This document shows positions 10,019 through 18,988 of a DNA stretch of 64,000 nucleotides, in pieces. Source of the stretch: Terriglobia bacterium (GTDB taxonomy: Bacteria > Acidobacteriota > UBA6911); NCBI GenBank assembly GCA_020072565.1, contig JAIQGI010000004.1:124001-188000 (forward strand), in the 5' to 3' direction. The position numbers were made by a program, and so were the translations under genes. A model generated the notes under the pieces. The model did no database searches, had not been told where the DNA came from, and saw only the letters and a program-made list of their open reading frames with translations. The number at the start of each line of letters is the position of its first letter. The stretch's first letter is position 1.

Positions 10019-10048
10019 ATTATTAGGAGAATTCGGTCGATAAGTCAA
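10019..10048 (-). promoter_or_regulatory. Candidate sigma70 promoter for TPR-yvcK-glmU operon
   Basis: On the minus strand TTGACT (complement of 10043-10048) is followed after 18 bases by AATAAT (complement of 10019-10024), five of six matches at each box. The implied transcript start, near 10012, gives a leader of about 125 bases before the TPR gene. Confidence 0.45.
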
Positions 10049-10184
10049 GGGTAAGGTCGGCGAGGCTTGACTCATCCCCTCTTCCCGGTCTTGCCATTCG
10101 TTGTGAGGGTGCGCCAATCGCACGTATATCGTTTTATAATTTAACAACTTACACCGACATATGCCTGCTGGATGCCAACCGTTG

Positions 10185-10703
10185 ATGAACCCGAGCAATA
10201 TCGTTCTCTACGAGGCTGAGTATTTGCGCCTCAAGTCGATTCTGGCGATGACACAGAGGGATCTTCGGGCGGACCTGGTGTTATTGATCGATCGCAGCGG
10301 CCAGCAGATCGCCTCGGAGGGGCCGGCCCACGGCATTGACATGACGGCACTGTCCTCTCTTGCAGCCGCAAATCTTGCGGCCACCGACGGCTTAGCACGT
10401 CTGGTAGGGGAACCCGAGTTTTCGATCCTCTTCCACCAGGGTAGACGACGCAGCATTCAAATCTCGGACGTGGCGAAGCGATTCTCTCTGGTGGTCGTAT
10501 TTGACGACAGCGTCTCGCTCGGCATGGTTCGACTCAGAGTAAAGCGGGCGACGGCCTATCTGGAGGAGATCCTGCGCGGTTTCCTGCGCAAGAGGGAGAG
10601 CGCCGGCTCCGCCTCCAAAGCGGCTCCGGGATCGGTGTCACCCTTCTACTTCACGGACGAGGACATTGACAAGCTTTTCAGCTTCCTTAAGCCCGGCAGC
10701 TGA
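10185..10703 (+). CDS. Roadblock/LC7-domain protein, MglB-like
   Basis: Probably a GTPase-activating or scaffold partner for the MglA-type GTPase encoded next. I use the ATG at 10185 (MNPSNIVLYE), giving 172 residues; an ATG at 10161 is possible. Residues about 10-125 fit the roadblock fold (LVLLIDRSGQQIASEG, then alternating helix and strand to LVVVFDDSVSLGMVRLRVKRA). The C-terminal 45 residues end FTDEDIDKLFSFLKPGS and may be a docking tail. A TATAAT lies at 10135-10140 without a clear -35. It is 24 bases from mglA; in Myxococcus MglB is the GAP of MglA. Confidence 0.82.
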   Translation: MNPSNIVLYEAEYLRLKSILAMTQRDLRADLVLLIDRSGQQIASEGPAHGIDMTALSSLAAANLAATDGLARLVGEPEFSILFHQGRRRSIQISDVAKRFSLVVVFDDSVSLGMVRLRVKRATAYLEEILRGFLRKRESAGSASKAAPGSVSPFYFTDEDIDKLFSFLKPGS

Positions 10704-10727
10704 TTCTTTGAGCGAGAGGGGACGACG

Positions 10728-11315
10728 TTGACGTTCATAAACTACGTAGCACGCGAGATCAACTGCAAGATCGTTTACTACGGACCCGGCCTGGGCGGCA
10801 AGACCACCAATCTGCAGTACCTGTATGAGATCACCGGCGCGGAGAACAAGGGCAAGCTGGTGTCACTGGCCACGGAGACGGAACGCACCTTGTTTTTTGA
10901 TTTCCTCCCCATCGATCTCGGTCAAATCCGCGGTCTGCGCACGCGCTTTCACCTCTATACCGTTCCCGGCCAGGTGTTTTACGACGCCAGCCGGAAGCTG
11001 ATCCTGCGCGGGGTCGACGGCGTGGTTTTCGTGGCCGACTCGCAGGAAGAGCGCCTGGATGCCAACCTGGAATCCATCGCCAACCTGGATCAGAACCTGA
11101 AAGAGCACGGATTCGATCTGGGCAAGATCCCCTATGTGCTGCAGCTCAACAAGCGAGACCTGCCCAACGCGATGCCTGCGGAGCAGCTCAAGCGGCTTCT
11201 CTTGCTCAAAGGCGAGCCGGTCTTTGAAGCCGTAGCCAAGAACGGCTCGGGGATTCTGGAAACGCTGAAGGGAGTGGCCCGGCAAGTGCTCGTCGAACTG
11301 CGCAAGAGCGCTTGA
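10728..11315 (+). CDS. mglA: MglA-type small Ras-like GTPase
   Basis: A bacterial Ras-superfamily switch; MglA controls polarity and motility in Myxococcus. The frame opens at a TTG (10728) behind GAGAGGGG and begins [27 protein letters not shown], aligned with MglA N-termini, so the TTG start is well supported. P-loop at residues 19-27. The switch II motif is TVPGQ (Thr78, Gln82), with Thr where Ras has Asp, typical of MglA. NKRD at 141-144 is the guanine-specificity motif. The 195 residues are full length. Its target here is unknown; no pilus or gliding genes lie nearby. Confidence 0.95.
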   Translation: MTFINYVAREINCKIVYYGPGLGGKTTNLQYLYEITGAENKGKLVSLATETERTLFFDFLPIDLGQIRGLRTRFHLYTVPGQVFYDASRKLILRGVDGVVFVADSQEERLDANLESIANLDQNLKEHGFDLGKIPYVLQLNKRDLPNAMPAEQLKRLLLLKGEPVFEAVAKNGSGILETLKGVARQVLVELRKSA

Positions 11316-11341
11316 CCTGGAGTTACCATAGTCGCGAATGA

Positions 11342-11380
11342 AGGGGACGCAGAGAAACAGTGGCATTCTCTGCGTCCTCT
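11342..11380. terminator. Strong bidirectional hairpin between mglA and permease
   Basis: A 15-base arm (11342-11356, core GGACGCAGAGAA) pairs with 11366-11380 with one G-T wobble across a nine-base loop. It lies between the convergent ends of mglA and the APC permease and is followed by a T-rich stretch, so it suits a bidirectional terminator. Its CGCAGAG/CTCTGCG core recurs at 56325-56402 and 63875-63913. Confidence 0.75.
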
Positions 11381-11394
11381 TTGCTTTCAGGACA

Positions 11395-12936
11395 TCACTT
11401 GGAGGGCAGGTTCTGCACGACACTGTGCTTCCGGCCATAGCCGAAGTAAACCGCCATGCCGATGACCAGCCAGATTATCAGACGCAGCCAGGTATCGAAA
11501 GGAAGGCTGAGCATCATCAGCATCGAAACGACAATGCCGAGGATCGGTACTAACGGCACCATCGGCGTCTTGAACGGCCGTTGAAGCTCCGGACGGCGGA
11601 CTCGAAGTATCCATACTCCTGCACAGACGATTACGAACGCCAGGAGCGTGCCGATGCTCACCAGCTCTCCCAGTACGCCAATCGGAACCAGCGCAGCAAA
11701 GCAAGCGACGAAGATCCCGACTGTGATAGATGAAATGTAGGGTGTGCGAAAACGAGGATGAACTCTGCCGGCCCACTTGGGCAGCAGTCCGTCGCGCGAC
11801 ATGGAGTAAAACACACGCGACTGGCCCAGCAGCATCACCAGCATCACGCTGCCCAAGCCTGCGATGGCTCCCAGCTTTACCAGAAAACTTCCGGCACGCA
11901 CCCCTGTGGCATCAATGCCGACCGCAACCGGATCAGGAACGTTCAGAGCGGTGTAAGGAACGACGCCGGTGAGCAAGCCGGCAACCAGGATGTACAGGAT
12001 AGTGCAGATGACGAGCGATCCCAGGATGCCGATGGGCATGTCCTTTTGGGGGTTTTTCGCCTCTTGGGCGGCCGTGGATACCGCGTCAAATCCGATGTAG
12101 GCAAAGAAGATCACAGCGGCTCCACGCGCAATCCCGGACCAGCCGTATTGGCCGAACGAACCGAGGTTTGGCGGAATGAACGGATTCCAGTGACGGGATG
12201 CGATGCTCGGGTTCTTGAAGACATAGACCGCCGCAATTCCGATGAAGAGCAGTACGATCGCGATCTTGATGATTACAATCGTGGAATTGACATTGGCCGA
12301 TTCTTTGATGCCGATCACCAGGACGATGGTCACAATTGCGATGGCACAGAAGGCCACGAGGTTGAAAATACCAACAGCGTGCGGTAACGTGGCGGGATCC
12401 ACCCCCTTCTCCGTCAGGGTCGGTAATACGGTTGCGAGTCGCTCCCAACGGTTACCGTAGAGCACCAACTCGGTCCAGGGTGACGCTGTCAACCCGGGCG
12501 GTATGTGGATACCCCAGTCCTGTAAAAAGCTAACCATGTACCCGCTCCAGCCCGAGGCGACCGTTGCCGCGCCGAAAGCGTACTCCAGGATGAGGTCCCA
12601 GCCGATGATCCAGGCGAAGATTTCACCCAAGGTTGCATAACCGTAAGTGTAAGCCGAGCCGGCGATGGGAATCAGTGAGGCAAACTCAGAGTAGCAAAGC
12701 CCCGCGAAGGCGCAAGCGATCCCCGCCAGGACGAAAGAAAGAACAATGGCCGGTCCCGCGTATTGGGCGGCCGCAGCGCCCGTGAGGACAAAAATGCCGG
12801 CGCCGATGATGGCGCCGATACCGAGCGTAATCAGGTTGAGTGGGCCAAGAGCACGCTTCAATGAGTGCTCACCCGACTCCTGCGCCTCTTGCGTAAGCAG
12901 GCTGAGCGGTTTTGTTATCAGCAATGAATTTCCCAT
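11395..12936 (-). CDS. APC-family amino acid permease
   Basis: Inner-membrane amino acid/polyamine/cation transporter resembling the YfnA/CAT group. The start at 12936 (MGNSLLITKP) has GGGGAG upstream, giving 513 residues. After a short cytoplasmic lead come about 12-14 hydrophobic segments. The first, LITLGIGAIIGAGIFVLTG, has the unwound GAIIGAGIF motif that binds the substrate amino group in APC transporters. A conserved GFDAVSTAAQEAKNPQKDMP segment lies near the middle. Substrate cannot be inferred. It stands alone, convergent with mglA. Confidence 0.9.
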   Translation of the reverse strand: MGNSLLITKPLSLLTQEAQESGEHSLKRALGPLNLITLGIGAIIGAGIFVLTGAAAAQYAGPAIVLSFVLAGIACAFAGLCYSEFASLIPIAGSAYTYGYATLGEIFAWIIGWDLILEYAFGAATVASGWSGYMVSFLQDWGIHIPPGLTASPWTELVLYGNRWERLATVLPTLTEKGVDPATLPHAVGIFNLVAFCAIAIVTIVLVIGIKESANVNSTIVIIKIAIVLLFIGIAAVYVFKNPSIASRHWNPFIPPNLGSFGQYGWSGIARGAAVIFFAYIGFDAVSTAAQEAKNPQKDMPIGILGSLVICTILYILVAGLLTGVVPYTALNVPDPVAVGIDATGVRAGSFLVKLGAIAGLGSVMLVMLLGQSRVFYSMSRDGLLPKWAGRVHPRFRTPYISSITVGIFVACFAALVPIGVLGELVSIGTLLAFVIVCAGVWILRVRRPELQRPFKTPMVPLVPILGIVVSMLMMLSLPFDTWLRLIIWLVIGMAVYFGYGRKHSVVQNLPSK

Positions 12937-13102
12937 GCGACTCTCCCCAGTAATATCAGTTATGCCAGATTGCACCAGCCAGGGTTTCCACAGGAGCCTG
13001 ACGGTCCCTAACCCATTGTCGGAAGCGTGAAGCCAGAAACTAGCACCGAAGGCACCCATCCTGCAAGCGCAATTGCGATGGGAATTTAGAGCAGCGTTTT
13101 GT

Positions 13103-13174
13103 AACCGCCAGGAAGCAGGGAGGCAAAGGCGCCAAGGAAGCCCGGAAACTCGGCATCCTGGCGTCTTGGCGGTT
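13103..13174. repeat. Palindromic intergenic repeat (CCGCCA/TGGCGG family)
   Basis: AACCGCCA at 13103-13110 pairs with TGGCGGTT at 13167-13174, with further partial complementarity inside (GGAAGC.., GCCAAG.., CTTGGCG). It lies in the gap between the permease start and the alpha/beta hydrolase end. No coding frame is convincing in 12937-13217. Confidence 0.5.
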
Positions 13175-13217
13175 TCCATGGCTTCCCGAATTGATCAGAT
13201 CAGGCTTATTCCCGGCG

Positions 13218-14078
13218 TCACAAATCCATCAGGAACTTTTTCGTTTCTTCGATGAAGGTGGCCGGCTGATCGTGGTGAACCCAATGGCCTGCGTTGGGGA
13301 TGTTGATCAGCCGATAGTCGGGGATGGCGTGGATGCGCCCGTCCTTTTCCGGGTCAACCGCCCAGCTGTCGAGGCCGCGGAATAGAAGCACCGGGCAGGT
13401 GATCTGGCGCCAGATCTCCTGCGCGTCCTCCATGTTGAAGCCATAAGGTGAAAAAGCCCGGACGTAGTTGTCGAATTTCCAGACCAGCGTGCCGTCGGGA
13501 TTCCAGTTCGCCCCCAGCAGGGTTAGATTGCGGGCTATGGCATCGGAGAGGTGTGGATTCTCTTCCTTCATGCGCGCCGCAGCCGCATCCAGGCCCGGAT
13601 AACGGTGGGGCGTACGTCTCTCGTAGTCGCGCATGTTTTCAATCCATTCCCTGAGCCGTTCGTGGGCTGGACGCGGAACTAGTTTCCCCGGGGCCGGACC
13701 GTAGCCTTCGATCGAGACCAGCTTCCGGACCCGAGCTGGGTAGACTCCGGCATACTGCATCACGATCGCTCCGCCGAGGGAATGCCCGATCAGGTAGACG
13801 GGATGCTGCCCGATGATGTCGACGAGGGCTGAGACGTCCAGCACATACTCGGGGATGCTGTACATGGCACCCGGAGCCCAACTGCTGTCGCCGTGGCCCC
13901 GCAGGTCAGGGGCCACGATGCGGAAGTGCTCGCCGAGCGCCCGGGCGACGAGGTCCCAGCTGCGCGCATGATCGCGGCTGCCGTGCACCAGAACCAGATT
14001 GGGTTTGCCGGTCCCTCCCCAGTCCCAGAAATGCAGCTTCAGCCGGTGCGAGTAGTAATATTCCGAAATCGGTTCCAT
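13218..14078 (-). CDS. Alpha/beta-fold hydrolase
   Basis: Soluble hydrolase of the epoxide hydrolase/esterase group; substrate unknown. The 286-residue protein shows the oxyanion-hole HG (VLVHGSRDHARSW, residues 29-41), strand motif VAPDLRGHGDS (55-65) and nucleophile elbow GHSLGG with Ser100. The acid is likely Asp in LLFRGLDSWAVDPE and the base His in NAGHWVHHDQP near the C-terminus. No signal peptide. The gene is single, divergent from aspA. Confidence 0.9.
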   Translation of the reverse strand: MEPISEYYYSHRLKLHFWDWGGTGKPNLVLVHGSRDHARSWDLVARALGEHFRIVAPDLRGHGDSSWAPGAMYSIPEYVLDVSALVDIIGQHPVYLIGHSLGGAIVMQYAGVYPARVRKLVSIEGYGPAPGKLVPRPAHERLREWIENMRDYERRTPHRYPGLDAAAARMKEENPHLSDAIARNLTLLGANWNPDGTLVWKFDNYVRAFSPYGFNMEDAQEIWRQITCPVLLFRGLDSWAVDPEKDGRIHAIPDYRLINIPNAGHWVHHDQPATFIEETKKFLMDL

Positions 14079-14225
14079 ACGGGTTTCTGCATTATAGAGG
14101 TCCCATTCCGTCCGAGAAAGGGGGAAAATAAAGAGTGTATTGAGAGCTCGACCAGGGATGCCACGGGAAAGAATTTTGTAAAACTTGTGAAATCCTCGAC
14201 CAGGCTTTCATAGGAGGTGACTGGT

Positions 14226-15617
14226 ATGGAGTATCGGACGGAGCGGGATTCTCTCGGGGAAGTCCAAGTTCCGGCATCCTCTTATTATGGTGCCCAGACG
14301 GCGCGCGCTCTCGAGAATTATCCCATCAGCGGGATGCGCGTCCATCCGGCCATGGTCGAGAACTATGTCCTGTTGAAGAAAGCTGCAGCCGAGGTGCTCC
14401 AGGAACTCGGGCTCCTGGACGCCGAACGGGGCAAGGCCATTGTTCAGGCCGCGGAAAAAATCATGGGCGGCGTCCTGCGTGATCAATTCGTGGTGGACGT
14501 TTTTCATTCGGGCGCCGGCACCTCCTTTCACATGAATGTGAACGAAGTCCTGGCCGGCTGTGCCAATGAAATCCTCACGGGGAAACGCGGCGGGAACTCT
14601 CCCGTGCATCCCAACGACCACGTAAACATGGCGCAGTCGACCAACGACACGTTCCCCACGGTCATGCGCATGGCTGCCCGCAGGCAGGTTCCCAGCCTCA
14701 CCCATGTTCTCAGCGGATTGAGTGACGCCATGGGCGAAAAGGCGGCGGAGTTCAAGGGCGTGGTTAAGGCCGGCAGAACTCATTTGCAGGATGCGGTTCC
14801 CATTACCCTGGGACAGGAGTTCGCCGCCTACGCCGAAACCGTTCGGCAGGCAAGCGAGGCCATTGCTTCCGCCTCTCGTGCTCTGGAGGAGTTAGGGATC
14901 GGCGGCAGCGCGGTGGGAACGGGACTGAACACTCCGCCGCGCTTTCGGTTCCGGGTTGTGGATAAGATCTCCCGTTATACCGGCATCGACTTTCGGCCGG
15001 CAGGCGACCTGCGGGCCGGCATGCAAAGCAATCTCCCGATCGTGCTCCTCTCTTCATCCTTGCGCGTCCTCGCCCTGGAGGTTTCCCGCATCTGCAACGA
15101 CCTGCGCCTGCTGAGCAGCGGCCCGGCCACAGGCCTGATGGAGATCAACCTGCCTGCGGCCCAGCCCGGCTCATCGATCATGCCCGGAAAGGTCAATCCC
15201 TCGATTCCCGAGATGGTGAACATGGTCTGCTTCCAGGTGATTGGGAATGACACCGCTTTGGTTTGGGCTGACGGCGCTGGCCAGCTGGAACTCAACGTGA
15301 TGATGCCCGTGATGGCGCACAACCTTCTGCAGTCTTTGCAGATTCTGACGAACTCGCTCCGGATCCTGACCTCGCGCTGCATCGCGGGCATCACGGCGGA
15401 TGCGGGGCGCTGCCGCCGCTTTGCCGAATCCAGCACAGCCCTGGCTACGGTGCTGAATCCGCGCATCGGGTACGACCGCGCCGCGGAGATCGTCAAGGAA
15501 GCGCTGGCAAGCGGCAGGACGGTGGTGGAGGTGGCACGCGAGAAGTCCGGGCTTTCCGAGGATGAACTGCATCGCCTCTTCGACATGGCGGCAATGACAG
15601 GCCCGGCGCAGCAGTAG
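14226..15617 (+). CDS. aspA: Aspartate ammonia-lyase (aspartase/fumarase superfamily)
   Basis: Probably deaminates aspartate to fumarate. The ATG at 14226 sits six bases after TAGGAGGTGA; the upstream GTG is part of that Shine-Dalgarno. Length 463 residues. The catalytic loop GSSIMPGKVNP is shared by all members. Several positions favour aspartase over class II fumarase: STND rather than SSND, DAVPITLGQEF rather than DATPLTLGQE, NDLRLLSSGP, and VNP followed by IPEMVNMVCFQVIGND rather than TQCEA. Fumarase activity cannot be fully excluded from sequence. Monocistronic. Confidence 0.82.
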   Translation: MEYRTERDSLGEVQVPASSYYGAQTARALENYPISGMRVHPAMVENYVLLKKAAAEVLQELGLLDAERGKAIVQAAEKIMGGVLRDQFVVDVFHSGAGTSFHMNVNEVLAGCANEILTGKRGGNSPVHPNDHVNMAQSTNDTFPTVMRMAARRQVPSLTHVLSGLSDAMGEKAAEFKGVVKAGRTHLQDAVPITLGQEFAAYAETVRQASEAIASASRALEELGIGGSAVGTGLNTPPRFRFRVVDKISRYTGIDFRPAGDLRAGMQSNLPIVLLSSSLRVLALEVSRICNDLRLLSSGPATGLMEINLPAAQPGSSIMPGKVNPSIPEMVNMVCFQVIGNDTALVWADGAGQLELNVMMPVMAHNLLQSLQILTNSLRILTSRCIAGITADAGRCRRFAESSTALATVLNPRIGYDRAAEIVKEALASGRTVVEVAREKSGLSEDELHRLFDMAAMTGPAQQ

Positions 15618-15649
15618 CCCATGCCGCATTCACGCCGGCCGCGCATTGC

Positions 15650-15874
15650 CTATTGGTTCATAGGGCAAGTGCCGCCCTGCATCCCCTGGCACCCTTCGCA
15701 CGGGCCGGCCTGCGGGGCCGCCTTGGCTGATTCGGCGCCGACGGCAAACGTGGAGAGAAGTTGCGCGACATCCGTACTCCCGCACTCACGGCAGACAATC
15801 TCAGCCGCCCGGTCAAACACTAAACGCTCGAACCGGGTCTTGCAGCCGCGGCATTCATATTCAAACAATGGCAC
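15650..15874 (-). CDS. FmdB-like zinc-ribbon protein
   Basis: Small putative regulatory zinc-ribbon protein of the FmdB family. I chose the GTG at 15874, eight bases after GGAGG, because it gives the family's canonical opening MPLFEYECRGC. The 74-residue product has one ribbon, CRGC and CREC (YECRGCKTRFE, IVCRECGSTD), then a Gly/Cys tail CEGCQGMQGGTCPMNQ that may hold a second metal. It follows the terC-like gene after 27 bases and may be co-transcribed with it. Confidence 0.85.
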   Translation of the reverse strand: MPLFEYECRGCKTRFERLVFDRAAEIVCRECGSTDVAQLLSTFAVGAESAKAAPQAGPCEGCQGMQGGTCPMNQ

Positions 15875-15901
15875 GACGATATTCCTCCCTGCTTCCAAAG
15901 C

Positions 15902-16894
15902 CTAGTCTTGCTCTGAATCGGATCTTACCAGCGGCTGAGCAGGAATTGAAGTGCCTGTCGCCGGTTTTTGGTGTTTCTGGGGCTTGACCAGCGAGAGAAT
16001 GACGGAGCCTGCCAGAATGACGGCGACCACGAGGAGGGATGCCTCGATGCCGATGGGGTAGAGATCGCTGAGAAGCATCTTTACCCCTATGAAAGACAAC
16101 ACGATCCCCAATCCCGTCCCCAGGTACACAAAACGATCGACCACGGCGGCAAGCAGGAAGTACATGGAGCGCAGCCCGAGAATGGCGCATACGTTGGACG
16201 TGTAAACGATGAATCGATCGGTGGTGATGCCGAAGATGGCCGGAATGGAGTCCAATGCAAAAACGAGATCAGTGGTCTCCACTGTAATCAGGACCAGGGC
16301 AAGCGGAGTCGCCACATATTTGCCCGCCTGCTTCAGAAAAAAGGAGCCGTCACCGTAGCTCGCAGACATCGGCATGAGGCGCTGAAAAAGCCGGACTACC
16401 GGGTTGTGCCCGGGCTCGACCTCGGTTTCCCCTTTCTGCAACAGAAGCTTGATACCCGTGAAAACGAGAAACGCTCCAAATATATACATTACCCAATGGA
16501 ATGCATGCAGAAGAGCGGTTCCGGCAAAAATGAAGCCGGCGCGCATAATGAGGGCACCCAGGATGCCCCAGAACAGAACGCGATGGTGCAGTCTGGACGG
16601 TACGGCGAAGTAGGAAAAGATCAGGATAAAGACAAAGATGTTGTCGACGCTCAGCGCGTACTCGATGAGGTAGCCGGCAAAGAATTCGAGCCCGTTCTTT
16701 GAGCCGAATTGGATGTAGATCCATGTGCCGAACAGAACTGAGAGCACCACCCAGACAATGCTCCAGCAGAGTGCCTCCTTCACGGTGACGGCGTGCGCCC
16801 TACGATGATAGACGCCGAGATCCATCGCCAGCAGCACGAGCACGACGGCGATGAAGGCGACGAAAAACCAGGGATTGTCAATGCTTTGCGTCAT
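15902..16894 (-). CDS. TerC-family integral membrane protein
   Basis: TerC/Alx family inner-membrane protein, linked in other bacteria to tellurite resistance, alkaline response and manganese export. I use MTQSIDNPW at 16894 (330 residues); an upstream extension of 26 residues is poorly supported. About seven to nine membrane segments are visible. Acidic family motifs are intact: LAMDLGVYHRR near residue 27, ALSVDNIFVF near 80, and ETTDLVFALDSIPA near 202, likely metal-binding positions. The extended cytoplasmic loop GETEVEPGHNP is typical. Confidence 0.92.
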   Translation of the reverse strand: MTQSIDNPWFFVAFIAVVLVLLAMDLGVYHRRAHAVTVKEALCWSIVWVVLSVLFGTWIYIQFGSKNGLEFFAGYLIEYALSVDNIFVFILIFSYFAVPSRLHHRVLFWGILGALIMRAGFIFAGTALLHAFHWVMYIFGAFLVFTGIKLLLQKGETEVEPGHNPVVRLFQRLMPMSASYGDGSFFLKQAGKYVATPLALVLITVETTDLVFALDSIPAIFGITTDRFIVYTSNVCAILGLRSMYFLLAAVVDRFVYLGTGLGIVLSFIGVKMLLSDLYPIGIEASLLVVAVILAGSVILSLVKPQKHQKPATGTSIPAQPLVRSDSEQD

Positions 16895-17004
16895 TTTTTC
16901 CCATTGGGGGAAGGCAGGGCGCGGGTAGCGGGAAGGCATCATATGCGGCCTGCCGCCCGCGGCCCGCGACACTGTGCATTCCGTACGACCCCATCGTATC
17001 CATC

Positions 17005-17505
17005 CTACAGGTCATGATTTGCCACTCTGCGTGATCCGCTCCGCAGCGCTTCCTCAAAGTTTTCGAGGATGTCCAGAGTAGGATTGCAATCGCGCCGGGC
17101 GGTCAGGTAATCACGCGCCTCGCGGGCTGGGGTGCCCCGCGATTTGATGAGAAAGCCTGCGGCCGTCGTGGCAGAGCGGTTGATGCCGGCTGTGCAGTGC
17201 AGGTAGAGCTTCGTCCAGGGAGGTGCAAGCGCGTCCTCCACCTGCGCCACCGCCTCCGGCAGGTTGCGCGCCAGTGCTTCCCGGTCGAAATCCAAAGTCG
17301 GCACGCGGCGCAACTCGATCCCGGAACTTTGATAAGCGAGGGCAAGCCTGTGCGGCAAGATGCCGTAAAGCAACAAATCCTCATCCGTCTGCAGGCTGAC
17401 GACGGTTGTGATTCCGATTCGCCTCAGCTCAGCCACATCTTCCTCACGGACATAGCCGCCCACCCACAGCCGGCCTGGTATGATTTCATTGAAGTCGAGC
17501 CCCAT
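17005..17505 (-). CDS. Dual-specificity protein phosphatase
   Basis: Cys-based tyrosine/dual-specificity phosphatase fold, cytoplasmic, 166 residues. The catalytic P-loop is HCTAGINRS with nucleophile Cys104 and phosphate-binding Arg110, preceded by LYLHC. The general acid is probably Asp72 or Asp74 in TLDFDRE. The N-terminal half (GRLWVGGYVREEDVAELRRIGITTVVSLQ) is the usual DSP lead-in. Substrate unknown. The gene is alone on the minus strand, about 200 bases downstream of the Sua5 gene. Confidence 0.9.
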   Translation of the reverse strand: MGLDFNEIIPGRLWVGGYVREEDVAELRRIGITTVVSLQTDEDLLLYGILPHRLALAYQSSGIELRRVPTLDFDREALARNLPEAVAQVEDALAPPWTKLYLHCTAGINRSATTAAGFLIKSRGTPAREARDYLTARRDCNPTLDILENFEEALRSGSRRVANHDL

Positions 17506-17587
17506 CAGTTCTGCCTCTATCTAAGCCCTTAACTTTAGCACGAGACCCGGCAATGGACGAGTTCGCAACCCGCTAAAACCACTCAAG

Positions 17588-17641
17588 ACACAAAACTCGC
17601 GAAGACCTCTTTCGTGTGTTTCGTGCCTTTCGCGGTTGCTG
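17588..17641. repeat. TTTCGTG-type palindromic repeat
   Basis: AACTCGCGAA near 17590 pairs with TTCGCGGTT near 17632 around a TTTCGTGTGTTTCGTG core. It lies beyond the 3' end of the Sua5 gene. It is one of several related intergenic copies (6125, 53730, 56455). Confidence 0.5.
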
Positions 17642-17715
17642 AATGGGGAGCGGTCGCCGGGCGGCGCCGCGGACTCCGCGCTGAGATTTTCGGATTGCCG
17701 GTCCGCTCAAGGCCC

Positions 17716-18726
17716 TTATCGGGCGGCGCAGCGCCGAAGACGATCCATGATAGCTATGCCGAGGCCATGTTCCGGCACGGGGTGTGCTACCAGGCGATCG
17801 AGGTGAAGAGTGTCGAGCCGGTGAAGCGCTGCGAAGAGATTCGCTGCTGCTTCGCGCAGGTCGCCCGACTGCGACAACACCTCCACCGCGGCATATCTCT
17901 TTGCATCTTTCTGTGCAATCAATGACAGCAGCCCGACGCGCTCTCCGGGCCGAGGCTCGGCCCTTCGATCGTCCGCCTTCAAAATTTCCATGGGCGTGCG
18001 CGTCGCATAGTGGCGGGTGAGCTGGCCGGGGGCCTCGGGGCGGCCCTGCGGGTTGGTGGACCATTCCAGCCTGCCGAGGATTTCCCTGAGTGCCTCCAGA
18101 GAAACGCCCCCCACCCTGAGAATGCGCGGGACGGCGCCAGCCAACGATAGGACCGTGGATTCAACGCCGACGACGCACGGGCCGCCGTCGAGGATCAGGT
18201 CCACGTGATCGGAGAGCTGCGCGGCCACATGACGCGCTTCGGTAGGGCTGATGCAACCGAAGATGTTGGCGCTGGGAGCCGCCAGGGCCCGGCCTGCCGC
18301 ATGGATCAGAGCCAGAGCTGCCGGATGGGCCGGCATGCGGATGGCAACGGTGTCGAGGCCGGCGGTGACGATGGGAGGAACCAAACCGGTTTTCGGAACC
18401 ACCACCGTCAGCGGCCCGGGCCAGAACCGTTGCAGCAGCAGTCCGGCTTCTTCAGGGAACCGGCCATAGAGCTGCGCGGAGACGGGGCTGGACACGTGGA
18501 CGATGATGGGGTCCATGCGGGGGCGCTGCTTGACCTCGAAAACGCGCGCCACCGCCAACGGATCGCAGGCATCCGCTCCGAGCCCGTACACCGTCTCGGT
18601 AGGGAATACGACCAGCCCGCCCTGGCGTATGACTGCGGCGGCCTCCTCAATTGCTGCCGGATCTGAAGCGTCGAGAATCTTTGCCGATTTCAATTCCTGG
18701 CCCTGCCTTCTAATGCAGTATGCCAT
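17716..18726 (-). CDS. Threonylcarbamoyl-AMP synthase, long (Sua5) form
   Basis: Makes threonylcarbamoyl-AMP for the t6A37 modification of ANN-decoding tRNAs. The YrdC/TsaC domain is clear: VVFPTETVYGLGADA, then KQRPRMDPIIVHV, FWPGPLTVV, and VAIRMPAHP with SANIFGCISPT. A C-terminal extension of about 110 residues (ending AIMDRLRRCAAR) marks the two-domain Sua5 type. The start is uncertain: ATG 18726 lacks a Shine-Dalgarno, while TTG 18693 would give an N-terminus closer to the family norm. Single gene. Confidence 0.92.
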   Translation of the reverse strand: MAYCIRRQGQELKSAKILDASDPAAIEEAAAVIRQGGLVVFPTETVYGLGADACDPLAVARVFEVKQRPRMDPIIVHVSSPVSAQLYGRFPEEAGLLLQRFWPGPLTVVVPKTGLVPPIVTAGLDTVAIRMPAHPAALALIHAAGRALAAPSANIFGCISPTEARHVAAQLSDHVDLILDGGPCVVGVESTVLSLAGAVPRILRVGGVSLEALREILGRLEWSTNPQGRPEAPGQLTRHYATRTPMEILKADDRRAEPRPGERVGLLSLIAQKDAKRYAAVEVLSQSGDLREAAANLFAALHRLDTLHLDRLVAHPVPEHGLGIAIMDRLRRCAAR

Positions 18727-18846
18727 GACCGGGCGACGATTGACGAATGGACTGCAAATGGGACCGGAGCCGCACGGCGGCATAAAGCGGCGCACCGGCC
18801 CCACCGGATTGCCGCTGAATCGTCCATCGTCATTCGGCTCTTGAGC

Positions 18847-18875
18847 TTGACACGGCCGGTAGGGATTATTATATT
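18847..18875 (+). promoter_or_regulatory. Strong sigma70 promoter for NusG-like gene
   Basis: A perfect TTGACA (18847-18852) is followed after exactly 17 bases by TATATT (18870-18875, five of six). This is the best promoter match I found in the window. The predicted start near 18882 leaves a leader of about 107 bases before the NusG-like ATG. Confidence 0.75.
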
Positions 18876-18988
18876 CCCTCGCAGGTCCGGCACTCGATCT
18901 CCGAGTATGCCAGATTCCATGAATTCCCTATCGTGCGCGGGCAGAGCAAGCAGCATGCCTGCAGCGCACGTGATTCAGGTACACGAGA

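Noticed and set aside
12937-13179. N-terminal extension of the APC permease
   Set aside because: Cys/Trp-rich non-homologous lead. ATG 12936 has a good Shine-Dalgarno.
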